Assembly (NCBI GenBank): GCA_903875135.1
Contig: CAIQUZ010000094.1
Span: forward strand, 34,249 to 98,248
Length of the DNA stretch: 64,000 nt
Direction of reading: 5' to 3'
From: an uncultured beta proteobacterium
GTDB taxonomy: Bacteria > Pseudomonadota > Gammaproteobacteria > Burkholderiales > Burkholderiaceae
Both the position numbers and the translations under genes were made by a program. This document shows positions 29,794-39,253 of this stretch, piece by piece. The stretch's first letter is position 1, and every line of letters starts with the position of its first letter. The notes beneath the pieces are model-generated. The model did no database searches, was not told the origin of the DNA, and saw only the letters and a program-made list of their open reading frames with translations.

Positions 29794-31217
29794 TTATTTC
29801 TCCAAGGTGGATTTTTGGGCAAACTAGGGTCATCAATCACCCAATCGTTTGGCTCTTTTGTAGTAATCAGATTTGATAGATCCATGTCTTTACTTAGGAT
29901 TTTGGCTGTCTCTTGATAACCTTGCACTGTTAAATGAATAAGGTCTTTTGCCATCAGTGGTGGGTTGCTTTTAATCCAAGTATAAGCCCCTCCTAATCCA
30001 CCCATAGCTTGTTGCCAACTCCAGCTGGAGCAAGAAAAATCATTGCCAACATCTTTTTGGATTTGTGTAATTTCTTGATGTATTTTTGAGTATTTCAAAA
30101 AATCTGGTAACTGTTCCGTTTTAACCAACTTTTTCTTACCCTTTGTATAGGTTTTTTTATACCAAATACCTCGATCTGTTGGTCCCATTAATATGCAACT
30201 AGCATTAGGATAAATGGAACGAAAATTCTGAAGTGATTCTCTTAACATCTGTTTATAAGCCTTACTATCAAATGGGGCTTGATTACCTTCATTGGTGCCA
30301 TACTCTAAAACAATTAAGTCATAGTTCATCGGAATTTTTAAACTATCGATATACGATTTTTGTGTGCTTTGCCATCCTTTGACAGTGGCCCCTGGTATAC
30401 CAAACGTATCCATAAATAGCTTTGGTTCGATGTTGTAGGTTGGTACAAAACCATCTATCGAGATAGCTCCTTCTATCAGACGAATCTTGATTACACCAAA
30501 GAGGCTATCACCTTGAATCATCAAATGGCTAGCCTGAAGATTATTCACATCGATGATTTCTTCCGCACGACCATCAATTTGCACGCCTAGTTTTGCACTT
30601 GCATGTGTTGTTTTCGAAAATAAAATATTCAATTTTTTTAACTGATTAGTATTGTTATTTTTAGAGCGAAAATCAATCCATAAATAGCTATTTGGTATCT
30701 TGGTGTTCAATTTTAAAAGGGCGGGGCCATATAATTCGGCATTCACTCCCGTGTAAGAATAGTTAAATTGCCAACCACTGCCTTGACAATACTTCCTGAT
30801 TGGTAAACGGACTCCAGGTCTTCCCATCGAAGGTGGTATAAAAGAAGGAAGAGCGCTATCTGTGTCTAATCCGATGGATTTCAATAACTCTTCTGTGATG
30901 AAATTGGCGGCAGAATGACTATCCCCCCAGAGTCCTACCCTGTATGGTCCGCCATTTTTTTGCTTCGTTAATTGCATTTGCAGTTGATTAGAACTATCTT
31001 GTTTATTTTTTTTCATTGCCTCAATCTCCTCATCGTCCGGCAATGAATACACTATCTCGAAATCAGAAGGTTGCTGCGGTGGTGTAGTGTTGCTTTTTTT
31101 GATGCCTGGGCAGATTAAATCTGGACTTTGACTTGATCCTTGAAATTGAATCATTTCTTGTGCCGATAACTGATATATAGACAATAAACCAAAGACAATC
31201 AGGGACTTAAAATTCAC
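29790..31217 (-). CDS. SGNH/GDSL hydrolase-like exported protein (475 aa)
   Basis: Signal peptide; RVGLWGDSHSAANF (GDSH), YDLIVLEYGTNEGN, DLIHLTVQGYQ (D-x-x-H). Confidence 0.82.
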   Translation of the reverse strand: MNFKSLIVFGLLSIYQLSAQEMIQFQGSSQSPDLICPGIKKSNTTPPQQPSDFEIVYSLPDDEEIEAMKKNKQDSSNQLQMQLTKQKNGGPYRVGLWGDSHSAANFITEELLKSIGLDTDSALPSFIPPSMGRPGVRLPIRKYCQGSGWQFNYSYTGVNAELYGPALLKLNTKIPNSYLWIDFRSKNNNTNQLKKLNILFSKTTHASAKLGVQIDGRAEEIIDVNNLQASHLMIQGDSLFGVIKIRLIEGAISIDGFVPTYNIEPKLFMDTFGIPGATVKGWQSTQKSYIDSLKIPMNYDLIVLEYGTNEGNQAPFDSKAYKQMLRESLQNFRSIYPNASCILMGPTDRGIWYKKTYTKGKKKLVKTEQLPDFLKYSKIHQEITQIQKDVGNDFSCSSWSWQQAMGGLGGAYTWIKSNPPLMAKDLIHLTVQGYQETAKILSKDMDLSNLITTKEPNDWVIDDPSLPKNPPWRNK

Positions 31218-32272
31218 TCTATATCCAATCGCGTAACAGCATTGACGACACTAGAACTAATCATTCTCAACGCTGTGGGGCTGAAGTGTATACCATCACT
31301 TGCCCTTAATAATACATCACCTTTGTTAGGGTCTTTGATATACGCTTTATAAGGCTCGTCTAAACGTCCAATCATTTCTTCGGTTGAAATATATTGGAAA
31401 TTATATTTTTCTGCTTCATTTTTAAACACACGATTTTGAATAATTGCCCCTTGCCTTACCCTGTCCTCTCCCATATTGGGTAAACCAATCCAAATGATTT
31501 GTGCTTCGTGGTGTTTTGCAAATTGCAGCACTTCCTCGACCCGAAGTCGATAGATCTCTTCCCACTCTGTTGAGGGAAATTTATAGACCTTTTTATTTTC
31601 GTAAATATCCCAAGGATCATTTGGGCCAAGAAAAACAATAATGACCTTGTAATGATCTTTCGCTATGCCTTCTTTAATTTTCGTTGGCCAATCAAAATAT
31701 CTTTTTACGGTTAAACCGGTACTTTGTTTACTTAAGTCGTCGTAGATACTTTTTGGATATATTTTTCTTAATGAACTAATTGCGAGAGGGGCAACACCTT
31801 GCATCATTGAATCCCCAGCGAACATCATTTTAAAAGAGCCCGTCTTCAAAGGTAACTCTGCGAATGATGACTTTGCAAGTTCTTGATTGGCTACTGGATT
31901 GTTATAGAGATTATCAACGTTGCTAAGATTAGTGACCTGAATCTTTTGCTGAGGAAGATTTGTCAATCCTGACACAGGATCATTTATTTTATTACCAGTT
32001 GAAATAGTTGAGGCCTGACCTTTTGGTTCAGATATTTTTGAAGACTCTTGACTCTTTTCAAGATTGACTAATTTTTCGTTACTGTTACTCTTGTTACCTA
32101 AAGCAAGTAACTCTTTGATTCTGATTGATGGGCTCATAAAACTATCAGGGACGGTCTCTGTAAGACGAATGTGAAAACGCGTTGACACATATTGGTCTAA
32201 AGAATCTAGCCATAAAAATGTATTCACAAAAGCAACCATGATGAACCAGGGAAGTATTTTTCTGTTTTCCAT
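31214..32272 (-). CDS. Membrane-anchored SGNH hydrolase (DUF459-like)
   Basis: N-terminal TM; MMFAGDSMMQGVAPL, VIIVFLGPNDPWDI, ASDGIHFSPTALRMI; ATGA overlap with next gene. Confidence 0.85.
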   Translation of the reverse strand: MENRKILPWFIMVAFVNTFLWLDSLDQYVSTRFHIRLTETVPDSFMSPSIRIKELLALGNKSNSNEKLVNLEKSQESSKISEPKGQASTISTGNKINDPVSGLTNLPQQKIQVTNLSNVDNLYNNPVANQELAKSSFAELPLKTGSFKMMFAGDSMMQGVAPLAISSLRKIYPKSIYDDLSKQSTGLTVKRYFDWPTKIKEGIAKDHYKVIIVFLGPNDPWDIYENKKVYKFPSTEWEEIYRLRVEEVLQFAKHHEAQIIWIGLPNMGEDRVRQGAIIQNRVFKNEAEKYNFQYISTEEMIGRLDEPYKAYIKDPNKGDVLLRASDGIHFSPTALRMISSSVVNAVTRLDIE

Positions 32273-32274
32273 CT

Positions 32275-33687
32275 TTAAAACTTATAGTAAATAAAGGTTG
32301 GTATTCCGTTTGGGCCGGTATAAATAATCAAAAAGAGAATCGCAGAGGCCACTAAAAATAAACGCCACCCCCAATTTCGGTTAGCCCAGCTAATCATTTT
32401 GTCTTCAATCAATTGCGCGCGCTGGCTAAAATAAAAGAAAGCAATCGACATCAGAATGAGTAATAAATGATTCCTTGTAAACGTACCCTCTATCTTCGTC
32501 ATCTGATACAAAACAGTTAAAGCCGTATCTAAACTGTCAGCTCGAAAAAAGACCCATGTTAGACAAATAAATACTACCGTCAAAATTTGTGCTTTTAAAG
32601 CTGATAATCGAATCAAAGAATATCGATGGTTCACATTACTAATCACCACCCCAAGTCCATGTAAAAGACCCCATATTAAAAAGGTAGTGTTGGCGCCATG
32701 CCATAAACCACTTAACGTCATGGCAATTAGAATATTTATCTGTGTTTTTGTAAATCCTTGCTGATTTCCGCCTAGCGGAAAATAAATGTAGTCTCGAATA
32801 AAGGTCGATAAAGAAATATGCCAACGCCTCCAAAAGTCTTGTAAGTTTTTTGCTAAATAGGGTTGTTTAAAGTTGAGGGGAATTTGATAACCCAATAATA
32901 AGCCAAGGCCAGTAACAAATAAGGTATATCCCGAAAAATCAAAAAATATTTGTAAGGCATATGCCCACATACTACTTATTGTATTGACGGCATTTTGGCT
33001 CTCGGGGTAAGCAAAGATATCATCAACAAAATTAATGGATAACCAATTGGCAACAACTGCTTTTTGAAATAATCCTAGCAGTATGAAGTAGATCGCCTTT
33101 TCAACATGAATTGCTTTACCAACTTGATCACCTTGTAATTGAGTGAAAAAATCTTTAGCACGAAAAATCGGCCCAGCAAACAGCGTTGGCCAAAATGCTA
33201 GATACAGCGATACATCTAGCCATCGAATTTTATTTTTACTTTCTACAGGCGCTTCTTTTGCTTGCCAGACAAGGTAGGTAATCGCTTGAAAAGTAAAGAA
33301 TGAGACGCCCGCTGGAATCAACAGCTCTAGAAAGGGTAAACGGTAAAGAATACTTGTTGCACTCAGGGCATCGTCAAGAACTCCTCTGAGGAATTCGTAA
33401 TACTTCGTAATGATTAATAGTCCAAGGCTTAAGCTGATCGTGACCGCAAGTTTTAATTTTTGACGCCGTGCAACTGTACTCGTTCTTTGAACCCACTCGC
33501 CAGCCCACCATACCCACAGGCTGTATACCAATAAAATGAAAGTAAATTTCAGTGACCAGGTCGCATAAAACCCATAACTACTCAGTGTTAGATACGCTTT
33601 TTGAAGCGACGGGCGTGACTTTAAGAGCCAATAAATGAAGTAGAAAATTAATGCAACATAAGCAAATTCTGGACTAATAAAGCTCAT
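32275..33687 (-). CDS. MBOAT family O-acyltransferase (AlgI-like)
   Basis: LQDFWRRWHISLSTFIRDYIYFPLGGNQQG and MTLSGLWHGANTTFLIWGLLHGLGV; PAGVSFFTFQAITYLVW. Confidence 0.95.
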   Translation of the reverse strand: MSFISPEFAYVALIFYFIYWLLKSRPSLQKAYLTLSSYGFYATWSLKFTFILLVYSLWVWWAGEWVQRTSTVARRQKLKLAVTISLSLGLLIITKYYEFLRGVLDDALSATSILYRLPFLELLIPAGVSFFTFQAITYLVWQAKEAPVESKNKIRWLDVSLYLAFWPTLFAGPIFRAKDFFTQLQGDQVGKAIHVEKAIYFILLGLFQKAVVANWLSINFVDDIFAYPESQNAVNTISSMWAYALQIFFDFSGYTLFVTGLGLLLGYQIPLNFKQPYLAKNLQDFWRRWHISLSTFIRDYIYFPLGGNQQGFTKTQINILIAMTLSGLWHGANTTFLIWGLLHGLGVVISNVNHRYSLIRLSALKAQILTVVFICLTWVFFRADSLDTALTVLYQMTKIEGTFTRNHLLLILMSIAFFYFSQRAQLIEDKMISWANRNWGWRLFLVASAILFLIIYTGPNGIPTFIYYKF

Positions 33688-33821
33688 TCTATCTCTGTTA
33701 TTTATGAGTCGGTTAAAGGATTTTTAATCACAATACATGGTTTCTTGGCTAGTTATTCACTATGTCGACGTGATTTATTCAACTCCTATAAAATATGCTT
33801 TTATTCTACTTTACAACTATC

Positions 33822-34607
33822 ATGCGAGCATTCATCTATCTGCTTTTTTCGCTTATTTGTATAACGGTTTCCCCGTTTGCAAAAGCCGTCTTTTTAGATG
33901 AGATTCAGGTGTATGATGGCGAAATTAATGAGCCAGGAGAGTTTGGGCTAGAAATTCACGCCAATACAACCCTATCAGGTCAATCAACACCATCATTTGC
34001 TGACCAACGGGTTACTCAGGGTGGCGTTCGAATCACGCCTGAATTTAGCTATGGACTCTCAAAAACGGTTGAACTTGGTTTTTACCTTCCGACTGTCTAC
34101 ACCCCTGATTATGGTTATGAGTCAGCAGGATATAAACCTCGCATCAAGTGGCTTCCGATCCAGAACTCAGATACTCAACCCTGGGCGGTGGGTCTTAATT
34201 TTGAATATTCTGTGGTGAACAACGGCATTGACTTTCCTAGGAAAGCCGCTGAATTTCGGGGTATCGTTGCATGGAAAAATGATCATTGGTCGTTGGCGTT
34301 TAACCCGGTGATTGACTCTAGTCGTTCAGATGGCCAAAATAGTGACTGGGTTTTAAATTACCATACACGAGCTATTCGCCTCCATAATAACGGGCTAATG
34401 ACAGGTTATGGCTTGGAGTATTATCAAGGTCAATCTGCCGTCAACAATATCGACCCACTATCCGCCCCTAAACAACTTTTTGCCATCATTGAATTGAAAA
34501 CGCCGGACTCTTTTTTAAATGGGATGAACGTACACATGGGACTAGGATATGGCTGGGATTCTGGTGACCGTATTACCTTTAAGATGATTTTAACTCCGAG
34601 GTTATAA
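33822..34607 (+). CDS. Putative outer-membrane beta-barrel protein
   Basis: Signal peptide (MRAFIYLLFSLICITVSPFAKA); EFGLEIHANTTLSG...; C-terminal strand. Confidence 0.6.
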   Translation: MRAFIYLLFSLICITVSPFAKAVFLDEIQVYDGEINEPGEFGLEIHANTTLSGQSTPSFADQRVTQGGVRITPEFSYGLSKTVELGFYLPTVYTPDYGYESAGYKPRIKWLPIQNSDTQPWAVGLNFEYSVVNNGIDFPRKAAEFRGIVAWKNDHWSLAFNPVIDSSRSDGQNSDWVLNYHTRAIRLHNNGLMTGYGLEYYQGQSAVNNIDPLSAPKQLFAIIELKTPDSFLNGMNVHMGLGYGWDSGDRITFKMILTPRL

Positions 34608-34615
34608 AACCGCCT

Positions 34616-35191
34616 CTACCGGCAGGCCAAGTAAGGGTGAGTTTCAACATATTTGGTGAGTTGTACCATTTGTTCAAAACGGCTTTGAATATTATTTTTA
34701 ATAAAATAGTTAATGACTACATTTGGTATATACGAATCTAACTCAAATTGACTTTCGTATTCAAACTTTGTCCGATTTTCTAATGGCGTCAAGTTCCAAG
34801 TTCCACGGTAGAACTTTGCATCCCCTTGAATTTGCTCGAAGCTTAATCGTTGTAATGAAACCTCTGTGAACTCTTCTTGGGAAAAAAGCACGATCGGAAA
34901 TCCTAAGACTCGTTCTTCAACGACGCGTTCAACGAGTACTTTATTGCCTTTTCTAGAAGCCACCTTGAGCTCTCTAACGCCGGTTATCTTTTTCATATTT
35001 TCATAATCAGTGATAAATTGAAAGGCATTGCATGCGCTCAGCTCTGCTTGAAAACTCATTTTGATGTGAAAAATAGATCCGACTCGTGTGATGTTCACTT
35101 CAAGTTGATTGGATTTGTCAATCTCAACAGATTGCGTTGGCAGGGCTATCAGCAGAATGATGGCCAATATCAGCCTTTTCAAGAGAGGCAT
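34616..35191 (-). CDS. SRPBCC/COQ10-START-like exported protein
   Basis: CNAFQFITDYENMKKITGVRELKVASRKGNKVLVERVVEE; signal peptide. Confidence 0.75.
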   Translation of the reverse strand: MPLLKRLILAIILLIALPTQSVEIDKSNQLEVNITRVGSIFHIKMSFQAELSACNAFQFITDYENMKKITGVRELKVASRKGNKVLVERVVEERVLGFPIVLFSQEEFTEVSLQRLSFEQIQGDAKFYRGTWNLTPLENRTKFEYESQFELDSYIPNVVINYFIKNNIQSRFEQMVQLTKYVETHPYLACR

Positions 35192-35224
35192 CTTATTGGC
35201 GGAATTTGCTGCCTGAATAAATGG

Positions 35225-35911
35225 TTAGCCCTCAACCATGAATTCTTGAGCTTGTTGATTCACAATGTGTCCCTGTTTTGTCGGGGGGCTATCTGGGTTA
35301 TATTTCAAAAAGTTTTCGCGATGCCTTCTGTAATATAAGAGACCTTCATCAATACTTGAAACACTGGCACCTAGTTCAATCATTTTGTCCCAAAGGTTCC
35401 AATCTTCTTGAGGATGGCGGCCGTTTTCATATCTGACTTGATAACCGATTTTCTTACCCAAACTTGTCCTGTACAACATCGAACCATGATGCTTTCCTTG
35501 GCGACTCCAATAGTGATCGCCCTGATAAAGATTGGTCTCACCAGGTACGCGTGTCAATATTTCATTTTTTAACTCGCCAGTAACCACGATGTCATACGTC
35601 AAAATATCTGTTTGTGCACTCGATAAAAGTTCAATCGCATCAGCCCTCAACCAGTTATCAGCCCCAATAAAAAAAACATATTCAGAATTTACCCGTTGCA
35701 ACATATCTTGGAAATTATTGACAGTGCCGATGTTTTTATCTCTAAATATGTACTCAATTTCTGGATACAACAAAGGTAAGTGGTGGCAGTCATTTGCGCC
35801 ATCATCCACGAAAAGAATTCTTTCAGGTTTTTTTGTTTGGCTTAAAATAGACTCTATGCAGTGAGCTGCTAAGTGTCCATATTGGTAAGAGGCGATAATA
35901 ATAGTAATCAT
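35225..35911 (-). CDS. Family 2 glycosyltransferase
   Basis: MITIIIASYQYGHLAAHCIESILSQTKKPERILFVDDGANDCH; FIGADNWLRADA. Confidence 0.88.
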   Translation of the reverse strand: MITIIIASYQYGHLAAHCIESILSQTKKPERILFVDDGANDCHHLPLLYPEIEYIFRDKNIGTVNNFQDMLQRVNSEYVFFIGADNWLRADAIELLSSAQTDILTYDIVVTGELKNEILTRVPGETNLYQGDHYWSRQGKHHGSMLYRTSLGKKIGYQVRYENGRHPQEDWNLWDKMIELGASVSSIDEGLLYYRRHRENFLKYNPDSPPTKQGHIVNQQAQEFMVEG

Positions 35912-35979
35912 ATTGTTTAGCGATTAAAGCACATAAAGGATGACACTGTGATTTTTGATACCACTTTTTTACAACACCT

Positions 35980-37311
35980 ATGGAAATAACCGACTCTAGG
36001 TTTTATCTTGATCCTTCATTTTTAAAGGAACAATGTGACACCTTACTGAGCAAAGGACTTCTTCTAGATTCCTCGGCTTACTCTATCGCCGCCCAATGGC
36101 TAGATCAAATTCTTCATTTTGAAGCGCCATTCGATACACGCCCCATTTTAAATGTCGCGATTGGCTATTTAATGATTGGTGATTTTGTGCAATCAGAAAA
36201 ATGGTTTGGCTTTGTCTTACATCATGAGCCAAAAAATGCCATTGCTTTAATGAACTTGGGCGCTATATTGACTCAAACAAATAGAAAGCATCAGGGTGCC
36301 GAACTGTTGGATACGGCGTATAAAATACAACGTCTATTTATTGAGCCAGTTGAAGCCCCATCTAGAAAGCTACTCATTCTGTCGCTTGGTAAAGTGGCGG
36401 CAAATATTCCTCTTTTTCCCCTCTTGTCTTTAGGTAGAAGCTTGAATATTAAATATGCTTTTGACTATGGCAACTCAGATGAGGATGCACAACTACCGGA
36501 TTTTGATATTGTATTTAACGCAATAGGGGAAGCTGATTTTTTATCTCCTTTTGCGCCACGGATACTGGAGTTGTCATATCGCTATCAGAAGCCATTACTG
36601 AATCATCCACAAGCCGTCATCAACACTCAAAGACACCAACTGAGAAGCACGCTACAGCATATACACAATCTTGTTTTACCGAATTACCTACGTTTTCCGT
36701 CTTTGGAGTATGCCGATTTTCCCTTAGAAGCAATTTCTCAACAGGGTCTTGATTATCCAATCATCATCCGACCAGAAGGAACACATGGTGGCGATGGTTT
36801 AAATATCGTTCATCAACCTAGTGAGCTAAGCGACATCGCAGCCTCTTTTACGAGCTTTTTTTATATAGCGAACTTTATCCATTATCAATCTGCAGATACT
36901 TACTTCAGAAAATATCGGGTAATCTTTGTCGATCGTGTTCCCTATTTTTATCATTTAGCCATTTCATCACATTGGCTAGTACATTACTATTCGTCTGAAA
37001 TGTTGAATCACCCTTGGAAGATACAAGAAGAAAAAGACTTTTTATATTCGCCGGAGTCAGTTTTAGGTGAGGCTGGGATGAAAACGCTTTTAGAAATCGG
37101 CCAAAGCCTTAATTTAGAATACGTTGGCATTGATTTTGGCATAATGCCCGATCGCTCTCTTGTCATTTTTGAAGCAAATCCAACGATGTTGATTCATTTT
37201 GAAAATATATCTGGGCCATTGGCCTACAAAAATGAATTTGTTAAAAACATCATTCAGGCCTTTGAAGATATGTTGAATCGGCTATCTCCCCCCCCACAAT
37301 ATGTTGGCTGA
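35980..37311 (+). CDS. TPR domain - ATP-grasp-like fusion protein
   Basis: N-terminal TPR-like segment (VQSEKWFGFVLHHEPKNAIALMNLGAILTQTNRK); C-terminal PIIIRPEGTHGGDGLNIV ... LEYVGIDFGIMPDRSLVIFEANPTM (ATP-grasp-type). Confidence 0.75.
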   Translation: MEITDSRFYLDPSFLKEQCDTLLSKGLLLDSSAYSIAAQWLDQILHFEAPFDTRPILNVAIGYLMIGDFVQSEKWFGFVLHHEPKNAIALMNLGAILTQTNRKHQGAELLDTAYKIQRLFIEPVEAPSRKLLILSLGKVAANIPLFPLLSLGRSLNIKYAFDYGNSDEDAQLPDFDIVFNAIGEADFLSPFAPRILELSYRYQKPLLNHPQAVINTQRHQLRSTLQHIHNLVLPNYLRFPSLEYADFPLEAISQQGLDYPIIIRPEGTHGGDGLNIVHQPSELSDIAASFTSFFYIANFIHYQSADTYFRKYRVIFVDRVPYFYHLAISSHWLVHYYSSEMLNHPWKIQEEKDFLYSPESVLGEAGMKTLLEIGQSLNLEYVGIDFGIMPDRSLVIFEANPTMLIHFENISGPLAYKNEFVKNIIQAFEDMLNRLSPPPQYVG

Positions 37312-37330
37312 ACACACCACTCATTTCTCT

Positions 37331-37687
37331 TTAAGAAGTAATCACGTGATTGTCTTTGTCAACGAGAATTACTCTTGGAGTCAAACCTTTTGCCTCTTCT
37401 CGTGTCATTTGCTCTAAAGATAGAATAATAACTTCATCACCTGGTTGGAAAAGTCTGGCGGGACATCCATTTAAACAGACCTCCCCTGAATGAGGACTGC
37501 CTGGTATTGCGTATGTTTCCCAGTGGACTGCATTGGACATATTGTTAATATGAACCAGTTGATAAGGCATTATTCCTGCAGCCTCCATTAAGATAGGATC
37601 TAAAGTAATACTACCTTCATAATCTAATCTTGCCTGAGTAACTTTAACTCGGTGCAATTTACCCGTGCACATCGTTACTGTTTTCAT
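37331..37687 (-). CDS. panD: Aspartate 1-decarboxylase (pyruvoyl)
   Basis: 118 aa; GKLHRVKVTQARLDYEGSITLDPILMEAAGI with the G|S self-cleavage motif YEGS; LNGCPARLFQPGDEVIIL. Confidence 0.9.
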   Translation of the reverse strand: MKTVTMCTGKLHRVKVTQARLDYEGSITLDPILMEAAGIMPYQLVHINNMSNAVHWETYAIPGSPHSGEVCLNGCPARLFQPGDEVIILSLEQMTREEAKGLTPRVILVDKDNHVITS

Positions 37688-37796
37688 CCATCATCCATTT
37701 CATCTATATCTATGTACGTTTTATGATTTTAGTCCGATTGCTTCTTTGATTGAATCATATTTTGATGCCTTTGCTTTAGAACGACCGTTATCGTAC

Positions 37797-38546
37797 TCAT
37801 TGATGGGGTTGTATATCTTTACCAAATAAAGACTTGATATTTTCGGGCGTTAGCCAAGTCCACTGACCTTCCTTTAAGTCGCTGGGTAGTGTGTAATGAC
37901 CGATTGCCCGACGATGTAACTGATCAACATGATTACCAACTGCCGCCAGCATCCGTTTGACTTGATGGTAGCGCCCTTCCACAATCGTTAAAATTAATTT
38001 TCTTTCGTCTTCCTGATGGCATTGTATGGCAAAGCATGGCTTGGGATCATCATCAAGTACAACTCCGGATAAAAGATGATTGATTTGACTAGTCGTAATG
38101 AGGTCCGCTGTGATGACCTCATAGACCTTACCAATATTTTTTTTCGGTGTCGTCATTTGGTGGATAAACTGTCCATCATCTGACATGAGTAGTAAACCAG
38201 TAGTATCTTGATCCAGCCTTCCTACACATTGAATACCCCTTTCTATCAATTGCGCGGGAAGCAAATGATAAACACTTGGGTGATGTTTGGTTTTATGCGA
38301 GCACTCATAATTGGTAGGTTTATTAAATCCTACATAAGCTTTTTCATGAAAAGGCCACGTGTTTCCTTCGACCTTCAAGATCCTCCCCTCAGGACATATC
38401 AACCGATCAGGATCATCGATGATTTCTCCGTCAACATGTACTAACTCTGCCATGATGAGGTTGGCGCAATGCCGTCTTGTGCCAAAACCTTGACTAAAGA
38501 GTATTTTTTCTAAAGGAATTAATTTTTTATTTTTTGCCGACATCAT
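37797..38546 (-). CDS. rsuA: RsuA-family 16S rRNA pseudouridine synthase
   Basis: S4 domain; CVGRLDQDTTGLLLMSDDGQFIHQMTTPKKNIGKVYEV; EGRYHQVKRMLAAVGNHV. Confidence 0.88.
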   Translation of the reverse strand: MMSAKNKKLIPLEKILFSQGFGTRRHCANLIMAELVHVDGEIIDDPDRLICPEGRILKVEGNTWPFHEKAYVGFNKPTNYECSHKTKHHPSVYHLLPAQLIERGIQCVGRLDQDTTGLLLMSDDGQFIHQMTTPKKNIGKVYEVITADLITTSQINHLLSGVVLDDDPKPCFAIQCHQEDERKLILTIVEGRYHQVKRMLAAVGNHVDQLHRRAIGHYTLPSDLKEGQWTWLTPENIKSLFGKDIQPHQ

Positions 38547-38727
38547 TCTCTAACAGTATATCGTTTGAGCTATAGTAGATTATCCGTGATCTTGCTATTC
38601 AAGAGTCATTTAGCAAATCCTTCAACAGCATTGCCACAAACTGAGCAGAGCCATTTAATCACCGGCCCTATTAACATCAGCATTTACTTCAATATCCAAT
38701 AGAGAAGCACCCATGAATATACTCAAT

Positions 38728-39165
38728 CTATTTTGATGGTTTTGGCGCCACCGTTAAAAGAATTGCCGCCTTTTCTCCTTTTAAGCCAAAACTTGCGTCC
38801 TCTATTTCTATCGTCACTGACCGATCATTTTTCAAAAACACTAAAACACTCTTTTTTGAAGTAATTGAGGATACGAGTGTCCAACTTTGTTTAGGGAACT
38901 CATCACGAAAAAAGACGTAACTTTGCATCGGTGTTGAAGTAGAGCCAATACTAAGTCTACCTGTCCAGGCCGTTCCGCTACCTAATATCAATGAATCTTT
39001 TTTTATCACTGAACCCGGAGGGAGGGGCATATCGCCCAGCAATCTTGATTGGGTTTGCTCATTTTCATTTGCTGTATTTTGTTCCTCATTAAAACTAGAG
39101 GGAGGGTTAGAGGTACAGCCTACAAGAAGAAAAAAGAGGCCAAATATAAATGTTTTTTTCATCAT
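38728..39165 (-). CDS. Putative lipoprotein
   Basis: Lipobox FFLLVGC; 145 aa. Confidence 0.72.
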   Translation of the reverse strand: MMKKTFIFGLFFLLVGCTSNPPSSFNEEQNTANENEQTQSRLLGDMPLPPGSVIKKDSLILGSGTAWTGRLSIGSTSTPMQSYVFFRDEFPKQSWTLVSSITSKKSVLVFLKNDRSVTIEIEDASFGLKGEKAAILLTVAPKPSK

Positions 39166-39253
39166 AACCTTATGATTATTGAATTATTTATATCATATTA
39201 CATCCTCTTGGATTTGGAGATCAAAATTACTACTTTTAACTCAAAAAGCTCCA

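Noticed and set aside
29580-29876. 98-aa plus-strand ORF
   Set aside because: Antisense across two well supported genes; no motif or plausible start context.
38580-38720. 25-aa frame MLMLIGPVIKWLCSVCGNAVEGFAK with a CxxC knuckle
   Set aside because: Too short and isolated; no ribosome-binding site identified; could be chance or a remnant.
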